Positions 52,068 through 62,123 of a stretch of 63,931 nucleotides of DNA are shown in pieces. This DNA comes from Candidatus Roseilinea sp. Lineage in GTDB: Bacteria > Chloroflexota > Anaerolineae > J036 > Brachytrichaceae. Under the pieces are notes generated by a model that searched no databases, had not been told where the DNA came from, and worked only from the letters and a program-made list of their open reading frames with translations. Each line of letters starts with the position of its first letter. The stretch's first letter is position 1. The position numbers and the translations under genes are program-made. The DNA lies in contig JANWYN010000049.1 in assembly GCA_025055235.1 (NCBI GenBank), positions 1-63,931 of the forward strand. Reading direction: 5' to 3'.

Positions 52068-52419
52068 ATACACCCCCTTGGACGGGCATTGTAATGCGCA
52101 CGCGGAATGGGTGCATTTTTTAACGGGTGCATTGCGCGGGTTTGCGCAGCGGATGAATCCGCGCGCAATGCATGGCAAAGCCGGCGCATGGCTGGCTCTG
52201 CCGAAATTACCTGCGACCTCAGTCGCCGGGCAGTTTGCCCCCAGCGGCAAATACACCTGGGTGCATTCGCGGATAGGGGCAAACCATCGCACGGTAGGGC
52301 ACGGACTCCGTTCCGTGCCCGTGTGCGCCGCCAACGGCGCGCTGGGGTGGCCCATGTGGGCCATTCAGAGCGCGCCCTACAACCCCCGCTAGCGAATGCA
52401 CCCACGCCGAATCCGCTAT
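52068..52419. repeat. Intergenic region with MITE-like element
   Basis: About 350 bases without a gene. TGGGTGCATTCGC at 52258-52270 and its exact inverse GCGAATGCACCCA at 52392-52404 bound a 147-base element. Inside is a hairpin GGGCACGGA/TCCGTGCCC. Further copies of GGGTGCATT lie at 52110-52140 with a TGCATTGCGCG/CGCGCAATGCA inverted pair. No transposase is present. Confidence 0.6.
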
Positions 52420-53172
52420 TCATTTGAATTCTACGCGCCGGCCGGTGAACAAAGAGATGCTCTTGGCCAAGAGCGCGAGCGCAGCGACCACGAACAGATC
52501 TACGAACGCTGTGAGCGCGAACACCGCCGTCAACCAGCGGGCAGCATCCTGGGCGAAGGGAGCGATCGCCGCGACGAGATCCGTGCCCCCTGCGAGCAGC
52601 AACAACGCGCTGAAGATGGCCACGAACCCGATCACCGGCGGCCACGATTGCGTGTCCGATGACGACGGCATCATGCTGTTGGCGATGGCGAACACCATGT
52701 AGATCCACAGCCATGAGTCGGTTGCGCGCGGCAGGGCAAGCAACTGATCGAGCAACCCCTGCGCGCTGCCATCTGCCAGCGCCGACTGCATCGAGCCGAG
52801 GTCGAACACCAACACGCCGATCAAGATGAGCGCAACCAGCCCGGCGAACAACGGCGCAGCGCCGATCAGGCTGGTGCGCAACGCATCGCTGCGCAACACT
52901 TCGACGTAACCCAATCGCACGACACCGTTGCGCTGGCGCTCCGGCCGCAACGACAAGCGTCGCACGCGCACGCCCAGCAACGCTGCCATCGCGGCATGGC
53001 TCACCTCGTGCAGCGCCACGCCCGGCAGTAGCACCAGCGAATACAGCAGCGTGGCCGCTTCGACGTGCCCCGTCAGCAGCAGAAAGACTTCCTGCAGGCG
53101 ACGATGCACGAACCGCTCCAGCACCAACACCGCACCGAAGGCGACAAGAAAGAGGAGGAAGGGGAGGAGCAT
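52420..53172 (-). CDS. M50-like zinc metalloprotease, membrane
   Basis: 250 residues with about five to six helices. LHEVSHAAMAALLGVRV (near residue 53) carries HExxH, with an adjoining helix, as in site-2-protease-like proteins. The second ligand motif in the later helices is a DTQSW-type segment rather than the classical NxxPxxxxDG. Intramembrane proteolysis or a related metal-dependent role is likely. It is separated from the genes on both sides. Confidence 0.72.
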   Translation of the reverse strand: MLLPFLLFLVAFGAVLVLERFVHRRLQEVFLLLTGHVEAATLLYSLVLLPGVALHEVSHAAMAALLGVRVRRLSLRPERQRNGVVRLGYVEVLRSDALRTSLIGAAPLFAGLVALILIGVLVFDLGSMQSALADGSAQGLLDQLLALPRATDSWLWIYMVFAIANSMMPSSSDTQSWPPVIGFVAIFSALLLLAGGTDLVAAIAPFAQDAARWLTAVFALTAFVDLFVVAALALLAKSISLFTGRRVEFK

Positions 53173-53297
53173 GGCGTGTGGCGTGAGTCGTCTGGCGTCT
53201 TACGTCTTACGTCCTGCGTCTTGTGTTTACGCTTTACGTGTTGCGTTTCGCGTTTCTCGCACACGTCCCGGAAGCGGAATACCCAACACGCGCCATC

Positions 53298-54056
<759 letters not shown>

Positions 54057-54128
54057 GGATGCTCCCATGATCGAGAATGTGCGCCTATTGTCTCATCAAG
54101 GGTCGAACCGCTCACAGCAGTCTAACCC

Positions 54129-55157
54129 TCAAGCTAAGCCTGAGCGAATCACACGTGGGGCAAGTTTTAGATAAGCAGCGTACGCAAAATGCGACGGCGC
54201 ATAGTCCCACGCGCCGAGGCCTTCCACGAAACGCGCGCCGAAGCCTTCCTTGAAGCGATACACGCCCCATAGCGCATCGCTATCCTCGAGCGTGTCCGGT
54301 GCGCCCCACCAGTCGTATACCGTGTAGCCGTGATCGCGCGCCCAGCGCATTGCCGACCACTGCAGCAGATAGTTCGGCATGTGCTCACGGCCTACTGAGC
54401 GTGACATGCCGTAGAAGTACCAAGCGCGGTCGGCGAAGCAAAACAGCACCAACCCGGCCAGCGCCCGCCCGTCATGCTCGGCAACGAATGCGATGCCATT
54501 CAGCGCTCGCCACGCGTCGAAGTAGTACTGCGCCTCGCGGATGATGAACCCATCGCGCCGGCCGGTTTCGGCATACATGTCGTAGAGCAGGCGTGCGTCG
54601 GCGTCGCTAATCGGCGCGATGACGCGCACGCGTACGCCGCGCTTCTCCGCCAAACGCACGTTGTAGCGGGTCTTGGGCTTCATCGCCGCCAGCAACGCAT
54701 CGTCGCTCTGGCGCAGATCGGTGTGCATGGTGTTGCGAAATTGGACTTGTGCGGGCGAATAGCGCCAGCCGCGCGCGGCCAGCAATGCCCGGCGCCGGTC
54801 GAGTGCGCCTCCATCATTCGGATCACCCGGATCGCCATCTATCTTCACCCAGATCGCACGCTGCGCCCGTGCCCGCTGCTCCAATAGCGCCAACGCCTCG
54901 CTGAACGCATCGTCATCAGCAGCGGCCGGCCCCTTGGGCGCATATAGCACGCAGAGGGGTAGCCGGCGGATGCGGCGCTTCAGCAACTGTATTGCTGCGC
55001 GCGGGCTGCCATCAGCACCGCTCAGCAGCCAACGCTCGGCCGTCCACCCCCAACGCGACTTGAAATCGCCCCACGCCCATGACTGGAGCAGGTGCGGCGA
55101 AGGGAGCGTGCGCAGCGCCGCATCCCAAGCGCGCGCATCAGCCACCTGCGTCCACAT
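54129..55157 (-). CDS. FemAB-like peptidoglycan/aminoacyl transferase
   Basis: About 342 residues from ATG 55157 (frame also open to 55184). The features fit the FemABX GNAT-type family: LQSWAWGDFKSRWGW, KTRYNVRLAEKRGVRVR, FIIREAQYYFDAW, RAWYFYGMSRS, MPNYLLQWSAMRWARDHGYTVYDWWG and YRFKEGFGARFVEGLGAWDYAP. These enzymes transfer amino acids from tRNA to peptidoglycan bridges or similar acceptors. It follows the L10-L7/L12 genes, separated by a hairpin. Confidence 0.9.
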   Translation of the reverse strand: MWTQVADARAWDAALRTLPSPHLLQSWAWGDFKSRWGWTAERWLLSGADGSPRAAIQLLKRRIRRLPLCVLYAPKGPAAADDDAFSEALALLEQRARAQRAIWVKIDGDPGDPNDGGALDRRRALLAARGWRYSPAQVQFRNTMHTDLRQSDDALLAAMKPKTRYNVRLAEKRGVRVRVIAPISDADARLLYDMYAETGRRDGFIIREAQYYFDAWRALNGIAFVAEHDGRALAGLVLFCFADRAWYFYGMSRSVGREHMPNYLLQWSAMRWARDHGYTVYDWWGAPDTLEDSDALWGVYRFKEGFGARFVEGLGAWDYAPSHFAYAAYLKLAPRVIRSGLA

Positions 55158-55171
55158 CACGGCAAAATCAT

Positions 55172-55205
55172 GAGGGCGAAGCACCCGTGCGAATGCTTCG
55201 CCCTC
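55172..55205 (-). terminator. Hairpin between L7/L12 and FemAB-like genes
   Basis: GAGGGCGAAGCA and TGCTTCGCCCTC form a 12-base perfect stem with a 10-base loop, 34 bases after the L7/L12 stop. On the minus strand the following sequence ATGATTTTG has a short T run. It is a likely (partial) terminator. Confidence 0.6.
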
Positions 55206-55238
55206 CCGATGTGAAGAACCCGACGCGCGAGGACGTCT

Positions 55239-55628
55239 TCACCTGATGATGACCTTGGCGCCGACTTCCTCGAGCTTCTTCTTGGTCTCTTCGGCCGTCT
55301 CTTTCGAAACGCCGGACTGGATCACCGACTTGGGCGCTTCGACCAGATCCTTGGCCTCCTTCAAACCGAGGTTGGTGATGGCGCGCACGACCTTGATCAC
55401 CTCGATCTTCTTCGGGCCGACATCCTCGAAGACCACATCGAACTCGGTCTTCTCCTCTGCCGGAGGAGCTGCAGCAGCACCCGCTGCTGCCGGCGCCGCG
55501 CCCGCTACCATGACCGGCGCAGCGGCGGCCGTCACGCCCCACTTCTCCTCGAGCATCTTCTTCAACTGCGCCGCTTCCAACAGCGTCAGGCTGTTCAACT
55601 GTTCGACGATCGCATTCAAATCTGCCAT
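55239..55628 (-). CDS. rplL: Ribosomal protein L7/L12
   Basis: 129 residues from ATG 55628, with GGAGAAA in front. The N-terminal dimerisation domain starts [32 protein letters not shown], an Ala-rich hinge follows, and the C-terminal domain has [39 protein letters not shown]. It forms the ribosomal stalk with L10. The gap to L10 holds a palindromic repeat. Confidence 0.98.
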   Translation of the reverse strand: MADLNAIVEQLNSLTLLEAAQLKKMLEEKWGVTAAAAPVMVAGAAPAAAGAAAAPPAEEKTEFDVVFEDVGPKKIEVIKVVRAITNLGLKEAKDLVEAPKSVIQSGVSKETAEETKKKLEEVGAKVIIR

Positions 55629-55655
55629 TTCTGTTTCTCCTCGATAATGATTGAT

Positions 55656-55695
55656 GATTAATGATTGATGATTCATTAATCATCAATCATTAATC
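55656..55695. repeat. Palindrome between L10 and L7/L12 genes
   Basis: GATTAATGATTGATGATT, loop CATT, then AATCATCAATCATTAATC: an 18-base perfect stem, with further ATTAATC copies beside it. It is of the same type as the palindrome at 45645-45682. Confidence 0.8.
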
Positions 55696-55719
55696 ATTAA
55701 TCATTAATCATTCACTAAC

Positions 55720-56253
55720 TCACGCCTCTTTCGGCGTTTCCTTGTCAATCCTCGCTTGCAGGGCATACATCACGCCGCCGATGGCAGCGTTGAGCACGCC
55801 GACGAGATTCGATGCCGGCGCTGAGATCGCGCCGATGAGCTGCGCACGCAGCGTATCCAGCGACGGCAGCGAAGCCAGTGCTTCAACTTCCTGTTTTGTG
55901 ATGGGCTTGCCGCTCAGCACGCCGCCGATCACCGTGAGCTTCTCGAACTCCTTGGTCAACTCGTTCAGCGCCTTCGCCACTGCTGCCGGATCCTTGAAGC
56001 AGAAGCTCATCGCGGTCGTGCCGGTCAGCCATTCGGGCGGCACGTCGTAGCCGGCACTTTTCAACGCGCGGCGTATCAACGTGTTCTTGGTGACATGGAA
56101 CTCGGCCTGCGCGCTGCGCATCTGGCTGCGCACTTTGTCGAGCTCAGGCATCTTCAAGCCGCCGTAATGAGTGATGATCAGCGCCTGGCTCTTGCCGATC
56201 AGCTCGGCATATTTAGCGACGATGCTTTCTTTCTTTTCTCTTGAGATTGCCAA
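55720..56253 (-). CDS. rplJ: Ribosomal protein L10
   Basis: 177 residues: MAISREKKESIVAKYAELIGKSQALIITHYGGL, RSAQAEFHVTKNTLIRRALKSAG, and TVIGGVLSGKPITKQEVEALASLPS are characteristic of L10. The end (about 150-177) holds the helix that binds L7/L12 dimers. A structured leader with a terminator-like hairpin precedes it, as in other L10 operons. Confidence 0.97.
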   Translation of the reverse strand: MAISREKKESIVAKYAELIGKSQALIITHYGGLKMPELDKVRSQMRSAQAEFHVTKNTLIRRALKSAGYDVPPEWLTGTTAMSFCFKDPAAVAKALNELTKEFEKLTVIGGVLSGKPITKQEVEALASLPSLDTLRAQLIGAISAPASNLVGVLNAAIGGVMYALQARIDKETPKEA

Positions 56254-56298
56254 GTCTTCACCTCCTCACTTTGTCCTTCGCGCCGAAGGAAAATTAAT

Positions 56299-56329
56299 TG
56301 CGCCTCGACCGGTGACGAATCGAGGCGCA
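56299..56329 (-). terminator. Attenuator-like hairpin in the L10 leader
   Basis: TGCGCCTCGA and TCGAGGCGCA form a 10-base perfect stem with an 11-base loop, followed on the minus strand by ATTAATTTT, 46 bases before the L10 start. The leader runs from a TATAGT-like -10 at 56463-56468. This matches the position of a transcription attenuator in L10 leaders (binding of L10-L12 to the leader is known in other bacteria). Confidence 0.6.
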
Positions 56330-56522
56330 CATCGCTCGTGTGCACGCTGCAGACACACGCCTGCTGAGCTTGCCTTCTCGCTTGTGCATCCCACCTATAC
56401 GGGTACCGTTTACATTCCTCCGCTCGAGGAAGACCCGTAGTCACCGGCAGTTGTAAACCTCAACTATACCACGAAACGATCACGGACTCGGTCGGTCAGG
56501 GTCAGTCAGGTCGTTGGGTCAG

Positions 56523-57161
56523 TCAGGTCGCCAGGTCTCTCAGAGCGTCAGGGCGGTCAGGCGGCGAGGCGGATGCGCGGCCGGCCGCCGACTTGCCTAA
56601 CCCCAGCGCATCGGCCACGCGGTTGGCGTAATTGAACCAGCCGGCGATCATGACGATCTGCAAGATCGCCCGGTCGTCGAAGCCAACGTCGCGCAGCGCC
56701 TGCACGTCGCGCTCGGTCATCTTGTAGGCATGCTTCGTCATCTTCACGACGAAGTCGAGCATGGCGCGATCCTGCGCATTTACGTTTGCTTGGGTGTAAT
56801 CCGTCCGCAACGCGGCGGCGAGCTCGTCATCGAGCGATTCTCGATGCAGGAACTCGATATGGCTCTCCGTTCAGTAGAAGCAGCGGTTCTGCGCGCTGAC
56901 GACGGCGGCGATCATCTCCTGCTGCCGGCGGGTGAGCGGCAGGTCGGGCTGATAGAGCACGCCCAGCACCGAGCCGATGTGCAACATTGCTTGAGGAATC
57001 AGGCTGTGCGCAGCGATGATGCTGTCCTCGCTGCCATCGGGGTTGATGAGCGCCGGCACCGCATCGCGGTAGCTTGGCGGGTAGAGGGCGTAGATCTGTT
57101 CGTAGATGGCGCGCAGCTCCGGGCCGGCTGCGTCGGACGGGATAGTTTTGATCCACGGCAT
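56523..57161 (-). CDS. AhpD-like peroxidase with in-frame TGA (selenocysteine candidate)
   Basis: From ATG 57161 (MPWIKTIPSDAAGPELRAIYEQIY) the frame runs to NRCFY, a TGA at 56873-56871, then continues in the same frame without frameshift as TESHIEFLHRES through DRAMLDFVVKMTKHAYKMTERDVQALRDVGFDDRAILQIV to 56523, 212 codons in all. This is the peroxidase-related (carboxymuconolactone decarboxylase-like) family whose active site is CxYCxxxH. The TGA (codon 97) replaces the second Cys, with Cys94 and His101 kept. Both sides retain family sequence. A hairpin follows the TGA. Selenocysteine is the best reading; a recent nonsense mutation is the alternative. The C-terminal tail is repeat-derived. 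Confidence 0.8.
56828..56846 (-). promoter_or_regulatory. Candidate bacterial SECIS hairpin
   Basis: Starting 25 bases after the TGA, CATCGAG and CTCGATG form a 7-base perfect stem around AATCG. If the inner pair opens, the 7-base loop starts with G. The apical loop lies about 32-36 bases after TGA, inside the range described for bacterial SECIS elements. It is not proven. Confidence 0.4.
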
Positions 57162-57378
57162 GGCCGGATTGTGGAACGCAACGCGTGACTGCGCAACACA
57201 ACCAGTGTATCTGACGTCTGCCCGGCGACTCAAGTCGCGAGCAACGAGCAGCAAAGTCGCTGCAAGACCGACTTTGCCAAGGGTTGCGCTCGGATGCGTC
57301 CGCTGCGCACCGAAAGCGCATCTGCAGAATATAGGCACCGGCGACCAGACATGACTGCCGGCAGGAGGAGAGGTACGG

Positions 57379-57966
57379 GTGGTGAACTCACCAATGAACG
57401 CGAACGACAGCATCGCCGGTGCAGCCGAGGTGGCCACGTTAGGCGGCGGATGCTTTTGGTGCCTCGAGGCGGTGTATGAGCAAGTAAACGGCGTGCTTCG
57501 CGTCGAATCGGGCTACGCTGGCGGCCACGTGCCGCGGCCGAGCTACGAAGCAGTGTGCACGGGCACGACTGGCCACGCTGAGGTCGTACAGATCACTTTC
57601 GATCCTCGCGTCGTCACGTTTCGCGAGCTGCTGGAGATTTTCTTCGTCATCCACGACCCGACCACTTTGAACCGGCAAGGCGCCGACGTAGGCACGCAAT
57701 ACCGCTCGGCCATCTTCTATCACTCGCCTGAGCAGCGCGAGATCGCCGGGCAAGTCATCGCCGAGGTCGAAGCGGCCAAGCTCTGGGACGACCCGATCGT
57801 GACCGAGGTGACGCCGTTCGAGGCGTTCTACAAAGCCGAGGCGTATCACCAGGGCTATTACCGCAATCACCCGATGCAGGGATATTGCCGCGTTGTCATC
57901 GCGCCAAAGGTGGCCAAGTTCCGCGAGCGATTCGCGGACAAGCTGAAGCGCGGACTCGCCGGTTAG
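57379..57966 (+). CDS. msrA: Peptide methionine sulfoxide reductase MsrA
   Basis: 195 residues from a GTG with AGGAGAGG in front. The catalytic motif is [10 protein letters not shown] (Cys, not selenocysteine), with [25 protein letters not shown], and [12 protein letters not shown] with later residues typical of MsrA. It repairs methionine S-sulfoxide. It is read divergently from the AhpD-like gene, giving an oxidative-stress pair. Alternative start ATG 57394. Confidence 0.96.
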   Translation: MVNSPMNANDSIAGAAEVATLGGGCFWCLEAVYEQVNGVLRVESGYAGGHVPRPSYEAVCTGTTGHAEVVQITFDPRVVTFRELLEIFFVIHDPTTLNRQGADVGTQYRSAIFYHSPEQREIAGQVIAEVEAAKLWDDPIVTEVTPFEAFYKAEAYHQGYYRNHPMQGYCRVVIAPKVAKFRERFADKLKRGLAG

Positions 57967-58009
57967 GCCGGCGACGTTGAAGCACGTCACTCCCGCGAAA
58001 GTCCCGTGA

Positions 58010-58052
58010 TCCTTTGGCCCGTGGCCGAGCCAAAGGCCACGGGATCAAAGGA
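58010..58052. repeat. Long hairpin after msrA
   Basis: TCCTTTG and CAAAGGA surround CCCGTGGCC and GGCCACGGG (9-base perfect inner stem, 8-base loop). It lies about 45 bases after the msrA stop and could terminate transcription or be a dispersed palindrome. Confidence 0.6.
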
Positions 58053-58110
58053 CGGAAGTCCAGGCCTGTCGCAATACCAAATTCCCGGTCATCTCCCCTG
58101 CCCAGACTCT

Positions 58111-58152
58111 GTGAAAGTGCTTCGACGAAAAGTGAAAGTCCTGCGACGCAAG
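58111..58152. repeat. Two 21-base tandem repeats
   Basis: GTGAAAGTGCTTCGACGAAA plus A is repeated directly as GTGAAAGTCCTGCGACGCAA plus G with four differences. It lies in the space before the metalloprotease gene and has no obvious function. Confidence 0.6.
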
Positions 58153-58236
58153 GTTTCGATATTCTGGTATGCGCTTATGCATTGCTGCTGTGCAAGGTGA
58201 CCGCCCAACAGAACCCAAATACGGGAGGATGAAACG

Positions 58237-61200
58237 ATGAGACGCATAAACCAGACCTCACTCTGGGTCAACCTGGTCGCGGGAATGGCGCTCGTCGCCG
58301 GCGCGTTAGCGCAGCCAATCCGACCCACCGCGGCCGCGCCGCCGCGCAGCGCGGATACCGCTGCCAACACGCTTTACCTGGCCGGATTGGGCTACCTCAA
58401 CGTGCCCAACGCGCCGGCGCTTAACCCCAGCGGTGGCCTCACCGTCGAAGCTTGGGTGCGCCGGATTGATACTTCGACGGCCTGCCAGACCATTGTCGGT
58501 AAGGGCTACCAGACCGGCTTTTGGCTCGGCATCTGCAACAACCGGCTGCGCTTCTACAGCAACGGCTTCGGTTCGTTGTTCGATGGCAACAGAACCTTCG
58601 TCGCCGGTGAGTGGACGCACGTGGCCGCGACGTTCGACGGGACGACGCGCCGCTTATACATCAACGGCAACCTCGACGCCGAGAGCACCCGCGTCAGCCC
58701 GCTGCCGGTGAACGCCCAGCCGCTGCGCATCGGCGCAGACGTCGGCGACATCGCCAGCGAGTATCGCTTCACCGGCCACTTGGCCGACGTGCGCCTGTGG
58801 GGCGTGGCGCGTAGCCGCGACGAGATCCGCCGCGACATGGTGCGCCTGTTCGATGCGCCGGCGACCGGCTTAATTGCCGCGTGGCATCTGGAAGGCACGC
58901 CGGCAGACGTATTCGGCAATCACAACGCGATCGGCGTGGGCACGTTCTTCTTCAACGGCCCAGCTGCGCCGCCAACGGTGCACAACCCGATCAAAGTGCC
59001 GCGCCTGGGCAGCGTGCCTGCGATGGATGGCTTCTGTAGCACGGGTGAGTATGGCGGCGGCGCGCTGCGGCTGCGCTTGCCGATGTGGCTAGACGGCGTG
59101 TCCTATCCGCCTAGCCCGGTGTGGGTGAACGTCGGCGCGACGTCGTCCAACGTCTACGTGTGCATGGAACGGGCCGAGGTGTATACGGCAGCGATAGCGG
59201 TCTACCTCGACCCAAACAACAGCGGTGACGCGCTGGCACAACCGAGCGACTGGGCTTTCATCGCTAGGGCCAACGGGACGCGGGCATGCCAGAACGGCGA
59301 CGGCGCCGGCGGCTACGTCAATGCTGGGTTGTGCACGTACGATGCGCGCTATTACTTGGGCGAATTCGAGGCGAGCGCCGAATTCGTCTTCCCGCGCTCA
59401 CTCCTGACCGGCTCACCGGCCCTCTTCCGCCTGGCGTTCGCGCATCAGGGCATCGGCGGCGCCGCCGGCAACGACCGCGTATGGCCGCTAGGCGCAGCGC
59501 AGAACGCGCCGGTCACCTGGCTGACGTTCGTGATCAATGATGCCGATCTGCCGCGTGCCGATAGCGCAAACCCACGAGTCTCGGCGAGGCATTCGCCCGA
59601 TGTGGTGCGGCGTGGCGCGACGGTCTACTTCACGGCCTCGGCTACCGATGATGTAGACATCGAGAGCATTGACCTGATCGTAGATGGCGTGACACGCCGC
59701 ACGTGCGGCTTCGCCGGCGCGAACGATCGCAGCGGCGAGTGCACTTTCAACACAACGCTACCGCTGGGCCGGCACAACTACTATGCCCGAGTTGTGGATC
59801 ACCGCGGTCGAGTTGGCTTTGCGCCGTTGTCGAGCTTTCTGGTGCAGGTGGATGGCCGCGCGCCGGTTCTCAACATCAGCCATTCACCACGTTCGCCGGC
59901 GGTCGGCGCAGCTGTCACCATCAACGCCACCGCTACCGACCCCAGTGGCGTGCGCTCCATCACCATCAATTCGCTGCTTTCCCGCACATGTACCTTCAGC
60001 GGCGCGAACACAAATGAAACGTGCTCGGTTACCATCACACCCGGTGGCCGGCGCATCGTTGGTTATTCTGCCGTCGCCACTGACAACGAAGGCTTGAGTG
60101 CCTACACATCTGGCGTGAGCATCTTGTTCGGCAACACGCCGTCGGCAACACGCCCAGACACCGATGGAGATGGCATTGTGGACGAGATCGAACGGTTGCT
60201 CGGCACGCGCATCACCAACGTCGACACCGACGGCGACGCGCTGCCCGACGGCTGGGAGGTGCTGGGGCTGGACTTCGGCAGTGAGTTCGTCAACCTGCCG
60301 GCGCTGGGCGCAAACCCGCTGCGCAGGGATATCTTCGTGCAATACGACTATGAGCGTGGGGCAAAAGTAGAGCCGGAGACGTGGCCCTATGTGATCGAGT
60401 TGTTCCGCCGCTACGGCATTACGCTGCACCTGACCGAGAACGAGCGCCCGCGACCAACATCCGGCTTCCCCGCGCCGACCACCGGCGTCACCTCAACCAT
60501 CGGCGCGGAGCAGGCCGCCGCGACGATTGACCCGGCCACCGGCCAGTATTACTTCCCGCCAAAGCTGAGTTGGACGCATCACTACATCTACAGCCGACAC
60601 AACCCCGGCCGGAGCGGTGCATGGCATCACGTGACGATTGACGTGAACACGTTGAACTGCCCGCTCACTACGCCTGATCCGCAGAACGATCCTGTCTGCC
60701 GCTGGTTCACCGGTGAAGACGGCAGGATGTACACATGGCGCTTCGCTAGCGAACACATCTATCGCATCGTGCACGAGCTGGGCCACAACCTCGGTCTGGG
60801 CCACGGCGGGCGGCAAGGCAGCGGTGCGCAGAGGCGCCTGGGTGATGTCGTGTATTACGAGGGCGGTTGGGAGAACACCAACCAGAAGCCACACTACATT
60901 AGCGTGATGAACTATCGCTACAGCACCAGCCACCTGTGCTACAAGGCGGCCACGAATGAGTGGATCTCGGCCACCGACTTCCAGAGCGGCACGCTGCCGG
61001 TGCTGAATGAGGCTGCGCTATTCGAGTCCGGGTCGCCGGGCTACACCCTGCCGCGCGGCGTGCAGTGTGCCACTGCCGACTCCGCGTTCGTGCCGGTGTT
61101 TCACTATGGCTGCACCGATGGGATGGGCCAGAAGTGGATCGTGCTGAGCGACGGCACGCGCACGCTTGGGCGACTGCGCTCGGGCAGCGCATGGCAGTTT

Positions 61201-62106
61201 ACCGGCCTGCCGGCGCATGAGCCGGGCGTGGACTGGAACTGCAACGGCAGCATCCAGTTGGGCACGGTCAGCCAAAACATCAACGGCGACGGTGCGGAAG
61301 ACTGGTATGGCGACGGTGCGGCGAACGAGACATTGACCAGCCGAGACGATTGGGCAGGCCTGCCCTACGGCCCCGGCAGCGGCTGCTGGATCGTCCGCGA
61401 CGGCAGCGAGTTAATCCGGCGCGTGATGCCGGACGCTTACCGCGCGGCCATCGGCAGAAATGACTGCCGCATCGGGGCGACGACGGATATGGCAATGGGT
61501 GGGTTCGCCGGCGAGGCGTCGTTGTTGCCAGAGCAACGCCCGGCAGCCGGCGCACCGGCGCGCGCGGCTCAGCAGGTGTATCCACCCGATCCGCACGATC
61601 ACGATACGCAAGTGCTCTTGCCGGTGCTGCCTAACCTGGAGCAGTGCAACGGCGTGAACGACGATGGCGACGACCAGATTGACGAGGGTTGCCTGGACAC
61701 CGACAGCGACGGCATCGCCAATGCGATAGATTCGTGCCCGCAGACGCCGAATCCCGATCAGGCCGATGCGAACGGCAACTACTTGGGCGACGCCTGCGAG
61801 CGGCCGACGTTGACCTCGCTCACGCTGACGCCTGCGCCGGGCAACAACGCGCTGACCTGGAGCGGCACGACGGCCGACGTGCTCGGCTACAACGTCTATC
61901 GCCAGTGCGAGGGCGAAGACACGCCGGCGCTATTGGGCGAGTCCTTCCCCACCACAACTGCGCAGACCTACAGCGACACGACGGCCAGCACGACCAAGTG
62001 CCAGTATCGCGTGCGCGTGCTCAATCGCGACGGCGTCGAGACCGACGAGCGAGTCGCGGGCAGCGTGCCGGTGAAGGTGTTCGTGCCGGTGGTGATAAGG
62101 CAGTAG
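58237..62106 (+). CDS. Large secreted metzincin-like protein with LamG-like domain
   Basis: 1289 residues with signal peptide (about 1-34). Residues about 44-230 are LamG-like (GGLTVEAWVRR, FVAGEWTHVAATFDGTTRRLYINGN, ADVRLWGVARSRDEI). Two Ig-like segments follow (about 445-630), then a thrombospondin type 3-like segment (about 634-678, DTDGDGIVDEIE). The metallopeptidase domain has HELGHNLGLGH (His846, Glu847, His850, His856) and a Met-turn SVMNY (Met891). A second Asp-rich segment (about 1138-1188) and an FN3-like domain (about 1190-1280) close it. Extracellular calcium-dependent protease is likely. GGGAGGA precedes the ATG. Confidence 0.9.
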   Translation: MRRINQTSLWVNLVAGMALVAGALAQPIRPTAAAPPRSADTAANTLYLAGLGYLNVPNAPALNPSGGLTVEAWVRRIDTSTACQTIVGKGYQTGFWLGICNNRLRFYSNGFGSLFDGNRTFVAGEWTHVAATFDGTTRRLYINGNLDAESTRVSPLPVNAQPLRIGADVGDIASEYRFTGHLADVRLWGVARSRDEIRRDMVRLFDAPATGLIAAWHLEGTPADVFGNHNAIGVGTFFFNGPAAPPTVHNPIKVPRLGSVPAMDGFCSTGEYGGGALRLRLPMWLDGVSYPPSPVWVNVGATSSNVYVCMERAEVYTAAIAVYLDPNNSGDALAQPSDWAFIARANGTRACQNGDGAGGYVNAGLCTYDARYYLGEFEASAEFVFPRSLLTGSPALFRLAFAHQGIGGAAGNDRVWPLGAAQNAPVTWLTFVINDADLPRADSANPRVSARHSPDVVRRGATVYFTASATDDVDIESIDLIVDGVTRRTCGFAGANDRSGECTFNTTLPLGRHNYYARVVDHRGRVGFAPLSSFLVQVDGRAPVLNISHSPRSPAVGAAVTINATATDPSGVRSITINSLLSRTCTFSGANTNETCSVTITPGGRRIVGYSAVATDNEGLSAYTSGVSILFGNTPSATRPDTDGDGIVDEIERLLGTRITNVDTDGDALPDGWEVLGLDFGSEFVNLPALGANPLRRDIFVQYDYERGAKVEPETWPYVIELFRRYGITLHLTENERPRPTSGFPAPTTGVTSTIGAEQAAATIDPATGQYYFPPKLSWTHHYIYSRHNPGRSGAWHHVTIDVNTLNCPLTTPDPQNDPVCRWFTGEDGRMYTWRFASEHIYRIVHELGHNLGLGHGGRQGSGAQRRLGDVVYYEGGWENTNQKPHYISVMNYRYSTSHLCYKAATNEWISATDFQSGTLPVLNEAALFESGSPGYTLPRGVQCATADSAFVPVFHYGCTDGMGQKWIVLSDGTRTLGRLRSGSAWQFTGLPAHEPGVDWNCNGSIQLGTVSQNINGDGAEDWYGDGAANETLTSRDDWAGLPYGPGSGCWIVRDGSELIRRVMPDAYRAAIGRNDCRIGATTDMAMGGFAGEASLLPEQRPAAGAPARAAQQVYPPDPHDHDTQVLLPVLPNLEQCNGVNDDGDDQIDEGCLDTDSDGIANAIDSCPQTPNPDQADANGNYLGDACERPTLTSLTLTPAPGNNALTWSGTTADVLGYNVYRQCEGEDTPALLGESFPTTTAQTYSDTTASTTKCQYRVRVLNRDGVETDERVAGSVPVKVFVPVVIRQ

Positions 62107-62123
62107 CTGCGCAGATTCAAAAA

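Noticed and set aside
52107..52427. Open frames in the spacer before the EAD-like gene
   Set aside because: They are built from repeat sequence and have no ribosome binding site or family features.
57379..57966. MsrA as a second selenoprotein
   Set aside because: The active-site codon in GGGCFWC is a Cys codon and the frame has no internal TGA.
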